Positions 28,213-36,319 of a stretch of 64,000 nt of DNA are shown one piece after another (within the stretch, counting starts at the first letter, position 1; each line of letters opens with the position of its first letter). The DNA is taken from NCBI GenBank assembly GCA_027491195.1, contig JAIXWQ010000009.1, positions 248,001-312,000 on the forward strand, given 5' to 3'. The notes beneath the pieces were generated by a model. It was given only the letters and a program-made list of their open reading frames with translations, ran no database searches and was not told the DNA's origin. The stretch comes from Cytophagaceae bacterium (lineage in GTDB: Bacteria > Bacteroidota > Bacteroidia > Cytophagales > Spirosomataceae). The position numbers and the translations under genes are program-made.

Positions 28213-29562
28213 TTAGTTTTGGGAATCGTCTTGATCCGCGGATAAACGCTGGGTCACGCGCACCTTTTTGATACGGCGTGTATCGACAGACTGCACTTTG
28301 AAAGTAAAATCTTCGAATTCGATTTCCTCTCCTGCACTTGGGATTCTTCCAAAAAGTTCGATAATCAAACCGGCAAGGGTTTCACTCTCGCCTTTGGCCT
28401 TCTCGAAATAGGCTCCATCTATCTCAAATACGCGACAGAAATCGTTCAAGGAAGTCTTCGCCTCGAAAACGTAGATGTTGTCAGCGATTTTCTTGTAATC
28501 CGCTTCCACCTCATCGAACTCGTCATTGATCTCACCTACGATCTCTTCGATGATATCTTCCATCGTGACTAAACCTTCGGTCTCGCCGTATTCATTCACA
28601 ATGATGGCCATGTGCACCCTTTTCTCTTGGAAATCGTACAAAAGATCATCGATTTTCTTGTTTTCCGGAACGAAGAATGGGGTATGCAAGAGCGGAATCC
28701 AATCGAAATTCTCGTCTTGGTCGATGTGTTTTAATAAGTCTTTGATGTATAAAATACCCTCGATTTTATCGATGGTCTCATTGAATACCGGCACACGAGA
28801 ATAGCCATTCTTGTTAATGAGGTCCATTAATTCGTGGAAATTCATGCTCGTGTCGAAGGCAACGATAGCGCGTCTTGCCTGCATCACCGATTTCACGGAA
28901 ATATTCCCAAAATTCAGAATACCGCGTAAAATATCTTTTTCTCGATCACTCGTGTTCTCATCTGTGGTAATCTCCAGCGCCTGATTTAATTCTTGGGAAG
29001 TCAGTGTGTAGGACTTCTTCTTCACGCGTTTCTCGATCAATCCAGAAATGCCTAAGAGCGCTTTCGAGAGCGGGGCAAAAACGAAACTTAAAAAGCTAAT
29101 CAGCGGAGCTGAATAGCGGGCGAAATTCAGGTTATTCTGTTGTGCCCAGACTTTGGGAATTAATTCCCCGAAAAACGTAATAATAAAAGTCACTCCAAAC
29201 AACAAAAACAGGGTCACGACAAGCGTCTCCATCGACTGTTCTCCCATCACCTGAGAGGTCAAATAATTGGCTAGCGTAATGAAAATAATATTCACAAAGT
29301 TGATGGAAATCAACAACGTAGCGAGTAATTGCTGTGGTTTTTCGAGTAAGACACTGACCTTTTTCTCACTGCTAATCTCACTTTCACGCAAGTAGATTCG
29401 CTGGTCTGCATTCAGGGAGAAGAAGGCTACCTCTGATCCGGCTAAAACGGCAGATAGAAACAACAGAGCCACTAAAACGAAGGAAATAAGCGCAATTGAA
29501 CTCACACTAATGGAAGGCTCCAAGGCGAGTAAAAAGAGATTGGGTAAGGGGTCTGGGTCCAT
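28213..29562 (-). CDS. gldE: Gliding-motility-associated protein GldE (CNNM/CBS/CorC-type)
   Basis: A 449-residue membrane protein: an N-terminal CNNM (DUF21) domain with three to four helices including AGSEVAFFSL, a pair of CBS domains (MQARRAIVAFDT... and EKRVHMAIIVNEYGETEGLVTMEDIIEEIVGEI), and a C-terminal CorC/HlyC-type domain. General members are ion-transport-related. Placement directly after ssb and mutY is the conserved setting of gldE in gliding Bacteroidota. The usual partner gldD is missing; the next gene is the convergent helicase. A terminator and its own -7 box separate it from ssb. Confidence 0.82.
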   Translation of the reverse strand: MDPDPLPNLFLLALEPSISVSSIALISFVLVALLFLSAVLAGSEVAFFSLNADQRIYLRESEISSEKKVSVLLEKPQQLLATLLISINFVNIIFITLANYLTSQVMGEQSMETLVVTLFLLFGVTFIITFFGELIPKVWAQQNNLNFARYSAPLISFLSFVFAPLSKALLGISGLIEKRVKKKSYTLTSQELNQALEITTDENTSDREKDILRGILNFGNISVKSVMQARRAIVAFDTSMNFHELMDLINKNGYSRVPVFNETIDKIEGILYIKDLLKHIDQDENFDWIPLLHTPFFVPENKKIDDLLYDFQEKRVHMAIIVNEYGETEGLVTMEDIIEEIVGEINDEFDEVEADYKKIADNIYVFEAKTSLNDFCRVFEIDGAYFEKAKGESETLAGLIIELFGRIPSAGEEIEFEDFTFKVQSVDTRRIKKVRVTQRLSADQDDSQN

Positions 29563-29584
29563 ATTTTGAGTGAACTGATCGATG

Positions 29585-29592
29585 CAAATTTA
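29585..29592 (-). promoter_or_regulatory. -7 box of gldE
   Basis: Read leftward it is TAAATTTG, a perfect TAnnTTTG, placed right at the T-tail of the ssb terminator and 22 bases before the gldE ATG. Confidence 0.55.
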
Positions 29593-29593
29593 C

Positions 29594-29629
29594 AAAAAAG
29601 GGAATACGAAAAGCGATATTCCCTTTTTT
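29594..29629 (-). terminator. Terminator after ssb
   Basis: A perfect 13-base stem AAAAAAGGGAATA / TATTCCCTTTTTT with a 10-base loop, 13 bases past the ssb stop. It also works on the other strand. Confidence 0.85.
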
Positions 29630-29641
29630 GTCACATTAAAT

Positions 29642-30088
29642 TTAAAACGGCAGGTCATCTCCTTCCTCCATCATCGGAGGGAAAGGCTCTGACTTGGGCG
29701 CCCCCGCTAAAACAGCTTCTGGCTTCGGTCTTTCTGCTGCTGGAGCAGAGCCTTCATTGCGTCCTCCGATTAGGTTAATCGAGGTAGCACGTACTTTATA
29801 GCCACGTACCGTTGCACCATTCTTATCTTGCCATTCTTCGGAACGAATTTTTCCTTCGATATATACCTGATTTCCTTTTTTCAGATACTGCTCAGCGATA
29901 TTCGCCAGGTTATCCCAAAGCTCCACGCGATGCCATTCGGTTTGATCTACCCGTTGTCCGTCTTTCCCGGTATAAGACTCGGAGGTCGCGATGTTAATGT
30001 TTGCTACTTTCACACCGCTAGGAAGCGCGCGCACTTCCGGATCAGCGCCTAAATTTCCTAGTAAAATAACTTTGTTTACTCCAGCCAT
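29642..30088 (-). CDS. ssb: Single-stranded DNA-binding protein
   Basis: A 148-residue OB-fold protein: MAGVNKVILLGNLGADPEVR at the start, WHRVELWDNLANIAEQYLKKG and VYIEGKIRSEEW in the core, then a disordered proline-rich linker and the acidic tip DDLPF that recruits repair and replication partners. It tetramerises on ssDNA. It follows mutY by 48 bases and is ended by a strong hairpin before gldE. Confidence 0.96.
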   Translation of the reverse strand: MAGVNKVILLGNLGADPEVRALPSGVKVANINIATSESYTGKDGQRVDQTEWHRVELWDNLANIAEQYLKKGNQVYIEGKIRSEEWQDKNGATVRGYKVRATSINLIGGRNEGSAPAAERPKPEAVLAGAPKSEPFPPMMEEGDDLPF

Positions 30089-30136
30089 AATGATTTGTCG
30101 TTTAAAGGGTTAGCTCAGCAAGGCTCCTTGCATTGC

Positions 30137-31192
30137 CTAAAGGTAAGCGGGTGAAATGTCTTGTAAAATAGGACAGTCTAAATTATCAGTTATTAGGTTC
30201 AAAAGCAAAACAGGTTTTCCTTTGCTCTCGAACTCTGAGGGGCTCATCCAGCTATAACCCGCTGGAATTTCTAGGTCAAAATTATCAGGAACCTGAACAT
30301 GCCACGCTTCGCAATTGATTTTTCGGTGACTTAACAAATGCACGGGGGGGGACTTTAATGCCTGCCTCGGGAATGGGAGCCATTCCAGCGATCCTTCGAT
30401 TAAATAGAACTCCCATAATCCCTTCCAAATCCCGTTTTCAGTCCGCTCGCGCACTAAAAGCTGACCCTTCTGCTCGATGACCAGGTAGTCCATTTGTATT
30501 TCTTTGACCTTCGTCTTCTTTGATTTTATCGGTAACTCAGCGACTCGGCTGGCACTAAATGCAGCACAGGAAACCCTAAGTGGACAAACAGAACAATCTG
30601 GTGCCGGTGTACATTGCAACGCGCCAAATTCCATGATGGACTGATTAAATCCCGCTGGATCCTCCGAAGGGATTAATGACTGAGCTAGGGAAGTAAAAAC
30701 TCCTCGAGCCGAAGAGGAGACAATATCTGTTTCTACTTCGAACACGCGTGACAAAACCCGGAAGACGTTGCCGTCTACTACGGCTTTGGCCTCATTAAAA
30801 GCAAAGGACGCAATCGCCGCCGCCGTATAAGGTCCCACGCCAGGCAAAGTAATAATATCATCATACGTTCTGGGAAAGTCGCCCGCAAAGTCGCGCATGA
30901 CCATCTGAGCAGCTTTCTGTAAGTTTCTAGCACGGGAATAATAGCCCAAACCCTGCCACAAACGCAGCAACAAGGCTTCCGGGGCCTCAGCTAAATCACG
31001 AACCGTAGGAAAAGCTGCCAGCAAACGTTCGTAATAGGGCAAGCCCTGTGCCACGCGGGTCTGCTGCAAAATGATTTCTGATAGCCAAATCGCATACGGA
31101 TCCTTCGTTTGTCGCCAAGGCAGCTCGCGCTGGTGCTCGACATACCAAGCCATAATTGTGGCCGAAAAAGGATGGATAGGGCTTTTTTGCAT
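30137..31192 (-). CDS. mutY: A/G-specific adenine glycosylase
   Basis: A 351-residue base-excision enzyme removing adenine opposite 8-oxoguanine. The start is ATG 31192; an in-frame TTG 12 bases upstream overlaps the -7 box and is unlikely. Visible are catalytic E39 in SEIILQQT, the helix-hairpin-helix LPGVGPYTAAAI (116-127), catalytic D140 in VVDGNVFRVLSR and the iron-sulfur cysteines C194, C200, C203 and C209. The first spacing is five residues, one fewer than the usual C-X6-C-X2-C-X5-C. The C-terminal NUDIX-like domain contains an 8-base C tract near codon 280, a slippage-prone site. Confidence 0.95.
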   Translation of the reverse strand: MQKSPIHPFSATIMAWYVEHQRELPWRQTKDPYAIWLSEIILQQTRVAQGLPYYERLLAAFPTVRDLAEAPEALLLRLWQGLGYYSRARNLQKAAQMVMRDFAGDFPRTYDDIITLPGVGPYTAAAIASFAFNEAKAVVDGNVFRVLSRVFEVETDIVSSSARGVFTSLAQSLIPSEDPAGFNQSIMEFGALQCTPAPDCSVCPLRVSCAAFSASRVAELPIKSKKTKVKEIQMDYLVIEQKGQLLVRERTENGIWKGLWEFYLIEGSLEWLPFPRQALKSPPVHLLSHRKINCEAWHVQVPDNFDLEIPAGYSWMSPSEFESKGKPVLLLNLITDNLDCPILQDISPAYL

Positions 31193-31201
31193 GATTGAAA
31201 T

Positions 31202-31209
31202 CAAATTTA
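31202..31209 (-). promoter_or_regulatory. -7 box of mutY
   Basis: Read leftward it is TAAATTTG, a perfect -7 element ending nine bases before ATG 31192. This settles the mutY start and implies a leader of only a few bases. Confidence 0.55.
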
Positions 31210-31264
31210 CGAAAAAAATCAGCCCTATTTCGAAAGAAATTTTAGAGAATTGGGAGAAAAACGT

Positions 31265-31272
31265 TACTTTTG
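31265..31272 (+). promoter_or_regulatory. -7 box of the HU-family gene
   Basis: TACTTTTG matches TAnnTTTG perfectly, 64 bases before the GTG start. Divergent from the mutY promoter. Confidence 0.5.
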
Positions 31273-31336
31273 TGTCCCTTTTACGGAAGGGAAATTGTAA
31301 TTACCTAAGAATCATCATTTAATAAATTTATAAAAC

Positions 31337-31630
31337 GTGACTAAGGCAGATGTAATTGCTGAGATTGCCAGCAAAACAGGGATTGACAAGAAAGATGTAT
31401 CGGAAACGTTAGAGTCATTTTTCGAAGTAGTAAAAGATAATTTAGCGAAACAAGAGAACATTTATGTTCGTGGATTCGGTAGCTTCATCAACAAAAAACG
31501 CGCGCAGAAGATCGCTCGCAACATTTCTAAAAATACAGCGATCACGATCGATGCACATTATGTGCCTAGCTTTAAGCCAGCGAAAGTGTTTGTAGAGCAA
31601 GTAAAAACTAGTACTGACCCCACTAAATAA
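31337..31630 (+). CDS. HU/IHF-family DNA-binding protein
   Basis: A 97-residue nucleoid protein starting at GTG 31337. The N-terminal helices (MTKADVIAEIASKTGIDKK) form the dimer body, and GFGSFINKKRAQKIARNISKN is the HU signature leading to the DNA-gripping arm. The arm ends in a short acidic-polar tail. It bends DNA non-specifically. An HU gene beside mutY-ssb-gld genes is a known Bacteroidota arrangement. It begins a rightward run with the TPR protein and a small basic protein. Confidence 0.92.
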   Translation: MTKADVIAEIASKTGIDKKDVSETLESFFEVVKDNLAKQENIYVRGFGSFINKKRAQKIARNISKNTAITIDAHYVPSFKPAKVFVEQVKTSTDPTK

Positions 31631-31657
31631 GCTGCAAAGCGATAAGGGTCTAGAATA

Positions 31658-32509
31658 ATGAAAAAAAACCTTTTGATCATTCTTCTGGTAGGCCTAGGGT
31701 TCTCCGCCCTGTTATTCCAATTACCGAAGGGTAATGTGGCGGGAAAAACACAAACTACTCCTGCGGGAGGCGCTAACCGAGATGCGGGTAGCGAAAAGAC
31801 GGAAAAAGTCGCAGAAAAAGAGAAGGAGGAGCATGCAGCCCCTTTAACTCCGGCTCAACTAAAGGAGATTTCAGGATTGAAATCGGCTTTTGCTGCAGCT
31901 AAGACAGATGCTTCACAGGCGAAAGCCTTGGAGAATTTGATGCGAGCTTTCATGAATGCGAGTCATTATGATTCTGCTGCGGTTTATGCAGCGAATTATG
32001 CGGATCAGCATCCCAGTTTGACGAACGTTTTGCGTGCCGGTCAGCTGTATTTCGAAGCACAGACTTATGCTTTGAATGCGCAGAAAGGCGGTAAAATGGG
32101 CGAAAAAGCGAGATTGTACTTCACGAAGGCTTTAGCCATCGACCCGAACAATCTGCTGGTTAAGTCGAACATGGCGATGACTTACGTAGATACACCTACT
32201 CCGATGAAGGGCATTACGCTACTTCGCGAAGTGATTGAACAAGAGCCCACGTTTGTGCCAGCGCTGTTTAATTTAGGGATATTATCGATTAAATCGAATC
32301 AGTTTGGCAAAGGCCAAGAACGATTCACCCAGATATTGAAGCTGGAGCCGAATAACCACAAAGCCGCGTTAAATCTCGGTTTTTGTTTAGCCCAGTTAGA
32401 TAAAAAAGAAGAGGCTCAGAAGATTCTGAAGCGCGTTTTAGAGTTATCTAAGGACGCAGAAGAGCAGAAAGCCGCGAAAGAGTTGCTTGCAGAAATGCAG
32501 GAGCATTGA
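31658..32509 (+). CDS. Membrane-anchored tetratricopeptide-repeat protein
   Basis: A 283-residue protein. MKKNLLIILLVGLGFSALLF is an uncleaved-looking signal anchor, followed by a charged linker (EKTEKVAEKEKEEH) and several TPR units, the clearest being ARLYFTKALAIDPNNLLVKSNMAMTY and GQERFTQILKLEPNNHKAALNLGF. It is probably an inner-membrane scaffold facing the periplasm. It starts 27 bases after the HU gene. No specific partner can be named. Confidence 0.85.
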   Translation: MKKNLLIILLVGLGFSALLFQLPKGNVAGKTQTTPAGGANRDAGSEKTEKVAEKEKEEHAAPLTPAQLKEISGLKSAFAAAKTDASQAKALENLMRAFMNASHYDSAAVYAANYADQHPSLTNVLRAGQLYFEAQTYALNAQKGGKMGEKARLYFTKALAIDPNNLLVKSNMAMTYVDTPTPMKGITLLREVIEQEPTFVPALFNLGILSIKSNQFGKGQERFTQILKLEPNNHKAALNLGFCLAQLDKKEEAQKILKRVLELSKDAEEQKAAKELLAEMQEH

Positions 32510-32558
32510 GGTTGAAAGTCAACTTCGTATAGTATTTAACACATTAATTCTTAACATT

Positions 32559-32648
32559 ATGCCTTGCGGTAAAAAAAGAAAACGTCACAAGATCTCTACT
32601 CACAAAAGAAAGAAGCGTCTTCGCAAGAATCGTCACAAGAAGAAGTAG
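32559..32648 (+). CDS. AURKAIP1/COX24-type small basic protein (29 residues)
   Basis: ATG 32559 to TAG 32646-32648 encodes 29 residues starting MPCGKKRKRHKISTHKRKKR, more than half lysine, arginine or histidine. This is the very short Bacteroidota protein annotated with an AURKAIP1/COX24 domain, related to the mitochondrial ribosomal protein mS38 and to the bS22 type of small-subunit protein. It probably sits on rRNA in the 30S subunit, an inference from homologues. It lies 49 bases after the TPR gene and before a terminator. Confidence 0.85.
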   Translation: MPCGKKRKRHKISTHKRKKRLRKNRHKKK

Positions 32649-32698
32649 TCTTCGTAAATCCATTTTCCAGATTGGGATTTGTATTTAGGTAACCCAGG

Positions 32699-32728
32699 AA
32701 CAGGCATTTTTCGAAATGGCCTGTTTTT
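32699..32728 (+). terminator. Terminator after the HU-TPR-small protein run
   Basis: AACAGGCATTT and AAATGGCCTGTT pair with one bulged base around TTCG, followed by a T run. Confidence 0.7.
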
Positions 32729-32800
32729 GGTGTTTAATTTCCTGTATCTTTAGACTATCTAGGCTAGAATAGCCTTGTACCCTTCTTCTCGACATAAATT

Positions 32801-34357
32801 GTGAGCAATGAATTAATCATTAATTCGACTCCCAAGGGGGATCGGATCGCCCTTTTGCAAGACAAAAGGATAGTAGAGTACCATATTGAACAGTCTGAAC
32901 CACAGTTTTCCGTAGGAGATATTTATCTCGGTACGGTGAAGAAATTGGTTTCAGGACTGAACGCCGCTTTTATCGACATTGGTTATGAGAAAGATGCCTT
33001 TTTGCATTACCATGACCTTGGCCCTAATTTACCGACCCTGCAGAAGTTTACGCGGGAGGTGATGACGAAGAAAAATAAAGTTATTCGTTTAGAGAACTTC
33101 AAGCTTGAGCCCGAAATTGATAAATTAGGGAAGATTGAGAAAGCAGTTCAAAAAGGACATTTAGCCTTAGTTCAAGTCGTTAAGGAGCCTATTTCTACTA
33201 AAGGCCCTCGTTTATCTTGCGATATTTCTATCGCAGGTCGTTTCCTTGTTTTAGTTCCTTTTGCAAACGGTGTGAACATCTCGAAAAAGATTACGTCGAA
33301 AGCAGAGCGTAATCGCCTTCAAAAGCTGATGACCTCGATTAAGCCGAAAAATTACGGTGTAATCGTGCGTACCGTGGCTGAGGGTAAAGCGGTGGAAGAA
33401 ATGGAGCGCGACCTAAAAGATTCCATTGCAAAATGGGAAGAGGGTTTAGCGAAATTAGTCGATGCGAAAGCTGGAGACCGAATTATTGGGGAAATGAGCC
33501 GTGCAACTTCGATGTTACGCGACCTGTTGAACAATGATTTCGATAATGTCATCGTTGATACACCAGAATTGTACAATGAGGCAAAAGGCTATGTACACAA
33601 TGTCGCTCCTGAGAAGGAGAAGATTGTTAAGTTACACCAAAGCAAAACCAAGTTATTCGAACAATTAGGGATTGAGAAGCAGTTGAAAATGCTTTTTGGC
33701 CGTTCGGTTTCTTTGCCTGGTGGAGGTTATTTAATCGTGGAACACACGGAAGCTTTGCACGTGATCGACGTGAATTCGGGTAATAAGTCGAATTCGGAGG
33801 AAGATCAGGAGGCAACGGCCCTAAGTGTGAACCGGGAAGCTGCGAAAGAAGTAGCTCGCCAATTGCGTTTACGCGATATGGGCGGTATTATCGTGATCGA
33901 CTTCATCGATATGAAGAAGGCGGATAACCGCAAGTTAATTCAGGACATCATGCGCGATGAAATGCGTGGGGATCGTTCGAAATACACCATTTTGCCGTTG
34001 ACGAAGTTTGGCTTGATGCAGATTACCCGTCAGCGTGTGCGTCCAGAGATGAACGTAGCCACGCATGAGACTTGTCCTAGCTGCGGCGGAACAGGTAGCA
34101 TTACGGCGAGTATTGCGGTTTCTGATATTGTTGAACAGCATTTGGAACATTTGTTGACGAAGCAAAACGAGAAGAAATTGACACTTTTAGTGCATCCTTT
34201 CTTGAGTGCTTATTTCACCAAAGGTTTCCCTTCTATTCGCATGAAGTGGTTCTTGCAATACAAGACCTGGATTACGATCATGGAAGATTCCTCATTTGGC
34301 ATAACAGAATTTAAATTCTTAAACCAAAATGGAGATCAAATTGAGATATCATCTTAG
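32801..34357 (+). CDS. rng: Ribonuclease G/E family endoribonuclease
   Basis: A 518-residue RNase G-length protein from GTG 32801 (no in-frame ATG fits). It has an N-terminal S1 domain (GDIYLGTVKKLVSGLNAAFIDIG), the RNase H-like core with metal residues in HVIDVNSGNK and IVIDFIDMKK, and the zinc-link CPSCGGTGS that joins subunits in this family. It lacks the RNase E scaffold tail. It processes rRNA precursors and decays mRNA. It overlaps the next gene by 29 bases and leads the operon rng-TPR-rsmG. Confidence 0.94.
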   Translation: MSNELIINSTPKGDRIALLQDKRIVEYHIEQSEPQFSVGDIYLGTVKKLVSGLNAAFIDIGYEKDAFLHYHDLGPNLPTLQKFTREVMTKKNKVIRLENFKLEPEIDKLGKIEKAVQKGHLALVQVVKEPISTKGPRLSCDISIAGRFLVLVPFANGVNISKKITSKAERNRLQKLMTSIKPKNYGVIVRTVAEGKAVEEMERDLKDSIAKWEEGLAKLVDAKAGDRIIGEMSRATSMLRDLLNNDFDNVIVDTPELYNEAKGYVHNVAPEKEKIVKLHQSKTKLFEQLGIEKQLKMLFGRSVSLPGGGYLIVEHTEALHVIDVNSGNKSNSEEDQEATALSVNREAAKEVARQLRLRDMGGIIVIDFIDMKKADNRKLIQDIMRDEMRGDRSKYTILPLTKFGLMQITRQRVRPEMNVATHETCPSCGGTGSITASIAVSDIVEQHLEHLLTKQNEKKLTLLVHPFLSAYFTKGFPSIRMKWFLQYKTWITIMEDSSFGITEFKFLNQNGDQIEISS

Positions 34358-35561
34358 TATTTTAGCCCTATTTTTCGGCCTTCTTCTACCTGCTTTCGAT
34401 TCGAACGCGCAATGGTGGAAGAAGGCGGATGAGGCTGAGAAGGAGCGTTCGAAAGGGATGCTTTTGCTCACTACTGAAGTTCAGACGGAGGCCACCGTGG
34501 CCATCAACCAGATGTATAACTTCCATTTCCCGGAAGCTGAACGCGAATTCAATTATTTAAAGATTAAGTACCCACAGCACCCGCTGCCTGATTTTTTATT
34601 AGGCCTGATGCAGTGGTGGAAAATCGTGCCTAATACGCGGAATGAGGTCTATGACGATCGCTTGATTGAATATATGGACCAAAGTATTGAAAAGGCCGAA
34701 AAGATCTACGACGAAACCGAAAACCCAGAGGCTGCCTTTTTTATGGCCGCCGCCTACGCCTTCAAAGGTCGTCTGCATGCCGAGCGCAAGCACTGGACCC
34801 GCGCGACTTTGGCCGCCAAAAACGCACTCAAATACCTCGAATACTCCCGCAATTTTGCGGATTTCAGTCCGGAATTGATGTTCGGTGATGGCCTTTACAA
34901 CTACTATTACTTCTTCATCAAGCAGAATTTCCCTTTGTTGCGCCCTGTATTGTGGCTTTTCCCCAAGGCCAACAAATCCCAGGGAATTGCCCAGCTAGAG
35001 AAAGTTTCCTACCAAGCCTTCTACACTCGGACAGAGGCCCGTTATTTTCTATTGCAGATTTACGGCATCGAAAACATGAATGAGAAGGCCTACGGGATGG
35101 CGAAATATACCTCCGAAACCTTCCCAGATAACCCGTATTTCCACAGAGCCTACGCCCGTTCAGCTTATATGAGTGGCAATATCGAGGAAGCTTCTTCGCT
35201 CTCTAAAGAAATTTTACGCCGCATCGATCAGCATTATGTCGGTTACGAAGCTACCTCAGGTCGCTATGCGAGTTATATTTTGGGCTATTATGCCCTGTAT
35301 GTATACCGAAACCATGCCGATGCTACGAATTACTTCAAGCAGTGCATGGAGTTTTCCAAAGCCACAGACGCCACCGATTCTGGCTATTATTGGGCTTCCT
35401 TGCTCGGTTTAGCCCGTATTTCTTATCAACAACAGAATTACGATCAGGCGGTCGATTATTGCAAATTGGTTTTAGAGAGCGCCGAAAAGAAATCCCCTCA
35501 ACACACCGAGGCCAAAAAATTGCTTTCCGAGTCTAAGAAAGCCAGACGAAAAAAACGATAA
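34329..35561 (+). CDS. Exported tetratricopeptide-repeat protein
   Basis: A 410-residue protein with signal peptide ending NAQ at 26-28. The rest is helical, with repeats around EKAEKIYDETENPEAAFFMAAAYAFKGR and a C-terminal TPR block ATNYFKQCMEFSKATD and YDQAVDYCKLVLESAEKK, then a basic tail KKARRKKR. It is probably periplasmic or outer-membrane associated. Its ATG lies inside the 3' end of rng and its stop is one base from rsmG, so translation of all three is likely coupled. The function is not known. Confidence 0.85.
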   Translation: MEIKLRYHLSILALFFGLLLPAFDSNAQWWKKADEAEKERSKGMLLLTTEVQTEATVAINQMYNFHFPEAEREFNYLKIKYPQHPLPDFLLGLMQWWKIVPNTRNEVYDDRLIEYMDQSIEKAEKIYDETENPEAAFFMAAAYAFKGRLHAERKHWTRATLAAKNALKYLEYSRNFADFSPELMFGDGLYNYYYFFIKQNFPLLRPVLWLFPKANKSQGIAQLEKVSYQAFYTRTEARYFLLQIYGIENMNEKAYGMAKYTSETFPDNPYFHRAYARSAYMSGNIEEASSLSKEILRRIDQHYVGYEATSGRYASYILGYYALYVYRNHADATNYFKQCMEFSKATDATDSGYYWASLLGLARISYQQQNYDQAVDYCKLVLESAEKKSPQHTEAKKLLSESKKARRKKR

Positions 35562-35562
35562 C

Positions 35563-36189
35563 ATGAAAGCAGCCATCATCAAACAGTATTTTCCTTCCAT
35601 CACCGAGCAGCAACTAGCTCAATTCGAGCAATTGTTTCCCCTTTATGCGGAGTGGAACGAGAAGATCAATGTCATCTCTCGCAAGGATATTGAAAATTTG
35701 ATGCTGCACCACGTCCTACACTCTTTAGCAATCGCCAAATTCATCGATTTCAAACCCGGCACCGAAATCCTTGACGTAGGCACCGGCGGCGGCTTCCCAG
35801 GTATTCCCTTAGCAATTCTATTCCCCGAAGTGAATTTCCACCTTGTTGATAGCATCGGGAAAAAGATCAAAGTCGTTCAAGGCGTCGCTGATGCCCTTGG
35901 GCTAAAGAATGTACAAGCCACTCATGGTCGTGCAGAGGACGTCGATGGCGAATTTGAGTTTGTGGTTTCTCGCGCGGTGACCCGCCTATTGCCATTCTTT
36001 GGCTGGGTGAAGAACAAGATCAGTTTGAACAGCTACCATGATTTGCAGAATGGCCTTCTTTGCCTAAAAGGGGGAGATTTACAAGAGGAATTGCAGGAAT
36101 TCGGCAGAAAGCATAAGGTGTATCATCTTTCCAAAAGCTTTAAGGAGGACTTCTTTGAGACGAAGAAGTTGGTGCACGTTGCGCTGTAG
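35563..36189 (+). CDS. rsmG: 16S rRNA (guanine-527-N7)-methyltransferase
   Basis: A 208-residue class I methyltransferase. EWNEKINVISRKDIENLMLHHVLHSL is the family N-terminus, ILDVGTGGGFPGIPLAI the SAM-binding loop, and VVSRAVTRLLPFFGW the catalytic-side motif. It methylates G527 of 16S rRNA with S-adenosylmethionine. Length is normal. It is the last gene of the rng-TPR-rsmG operon. Its stop codon abuts the hairpin array whose last left-side unit is the terminator. Confidence 0.95.
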   Translation: MKAAIIKQYFPSITEQQLAQFEQLFPLYAEWNEKINVISRKDIENLMLHHVLHSLAIAKFIDFKPGTEILDVGTGGGFPGIPLAILFPEVNFHLVDSIGKKIKVVQGVADALGLKNVQATHGRAEDVDGEFEFVVSRAVTRLLPFFGWVKNKISLNSYHDLQNGLLCLKGGDLQEELQEFGRKHKVYHLSKSFKEDFFETKKLVHVAL

Positions 36190-36198
36190 GCGCTGTCA

Positions 36199-36280
36199 CG
36201 ACTGCGTCGCTTAGTCGTCACTGCGTGACTTAGTCGCCTACGGCTTAGTCGCGACTACGTCGCTTGGTCGCCCTGCGGGC
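36199..36280 (+). repeat. Hairpin array, left half (TTAGTC linkers)
   Basis: Five consecutive small hairpins separated by the 6-base linker TTAGTC (one TTGGTC). Stems at 36199-36209 (CGAC-TGC-GTCG), 36217-36229 (GTCAC-TGC-GTGAC), 36236-36244 (GCC-TAC-GGC), 36251-36263 (GCGAC-TAC-GTCGC) and 36270-36280 (GCCC-TGC-GGGC). Stem sequences differ but each pairs perfectly, and every loop is TNC, which is GNA on the other strand. It lies directly after rsmG. Confidence 0.85.
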
Positions 36281-36285
36281 TTTTT
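36270..36285 (+). terminator. Terminator of the rng-rsmG operon, formed by the last left-array hairpin
   Basis: GCCCTGCGGGC followed by five T. The stem is only 4 bp with a triloop, so strength is uncertain alone, but four similar hairpins precede it. Confidence 0.55.
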
Positions 36286-36319
36286 CTCAAGATGAATAAC
36301 TTTGAACTTTACTTCTTTC

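Noticed and set aside
31192-31204. Longer mutY start at TTG 31204
   Set aside because: That codon lies within the perfect -7 box TAAATTTG, so it would not be in the transcript.
32649-32800. Possible RNA gene between the small basic protein and rng
   Set aside because: Only a terminator hairpin is visible.
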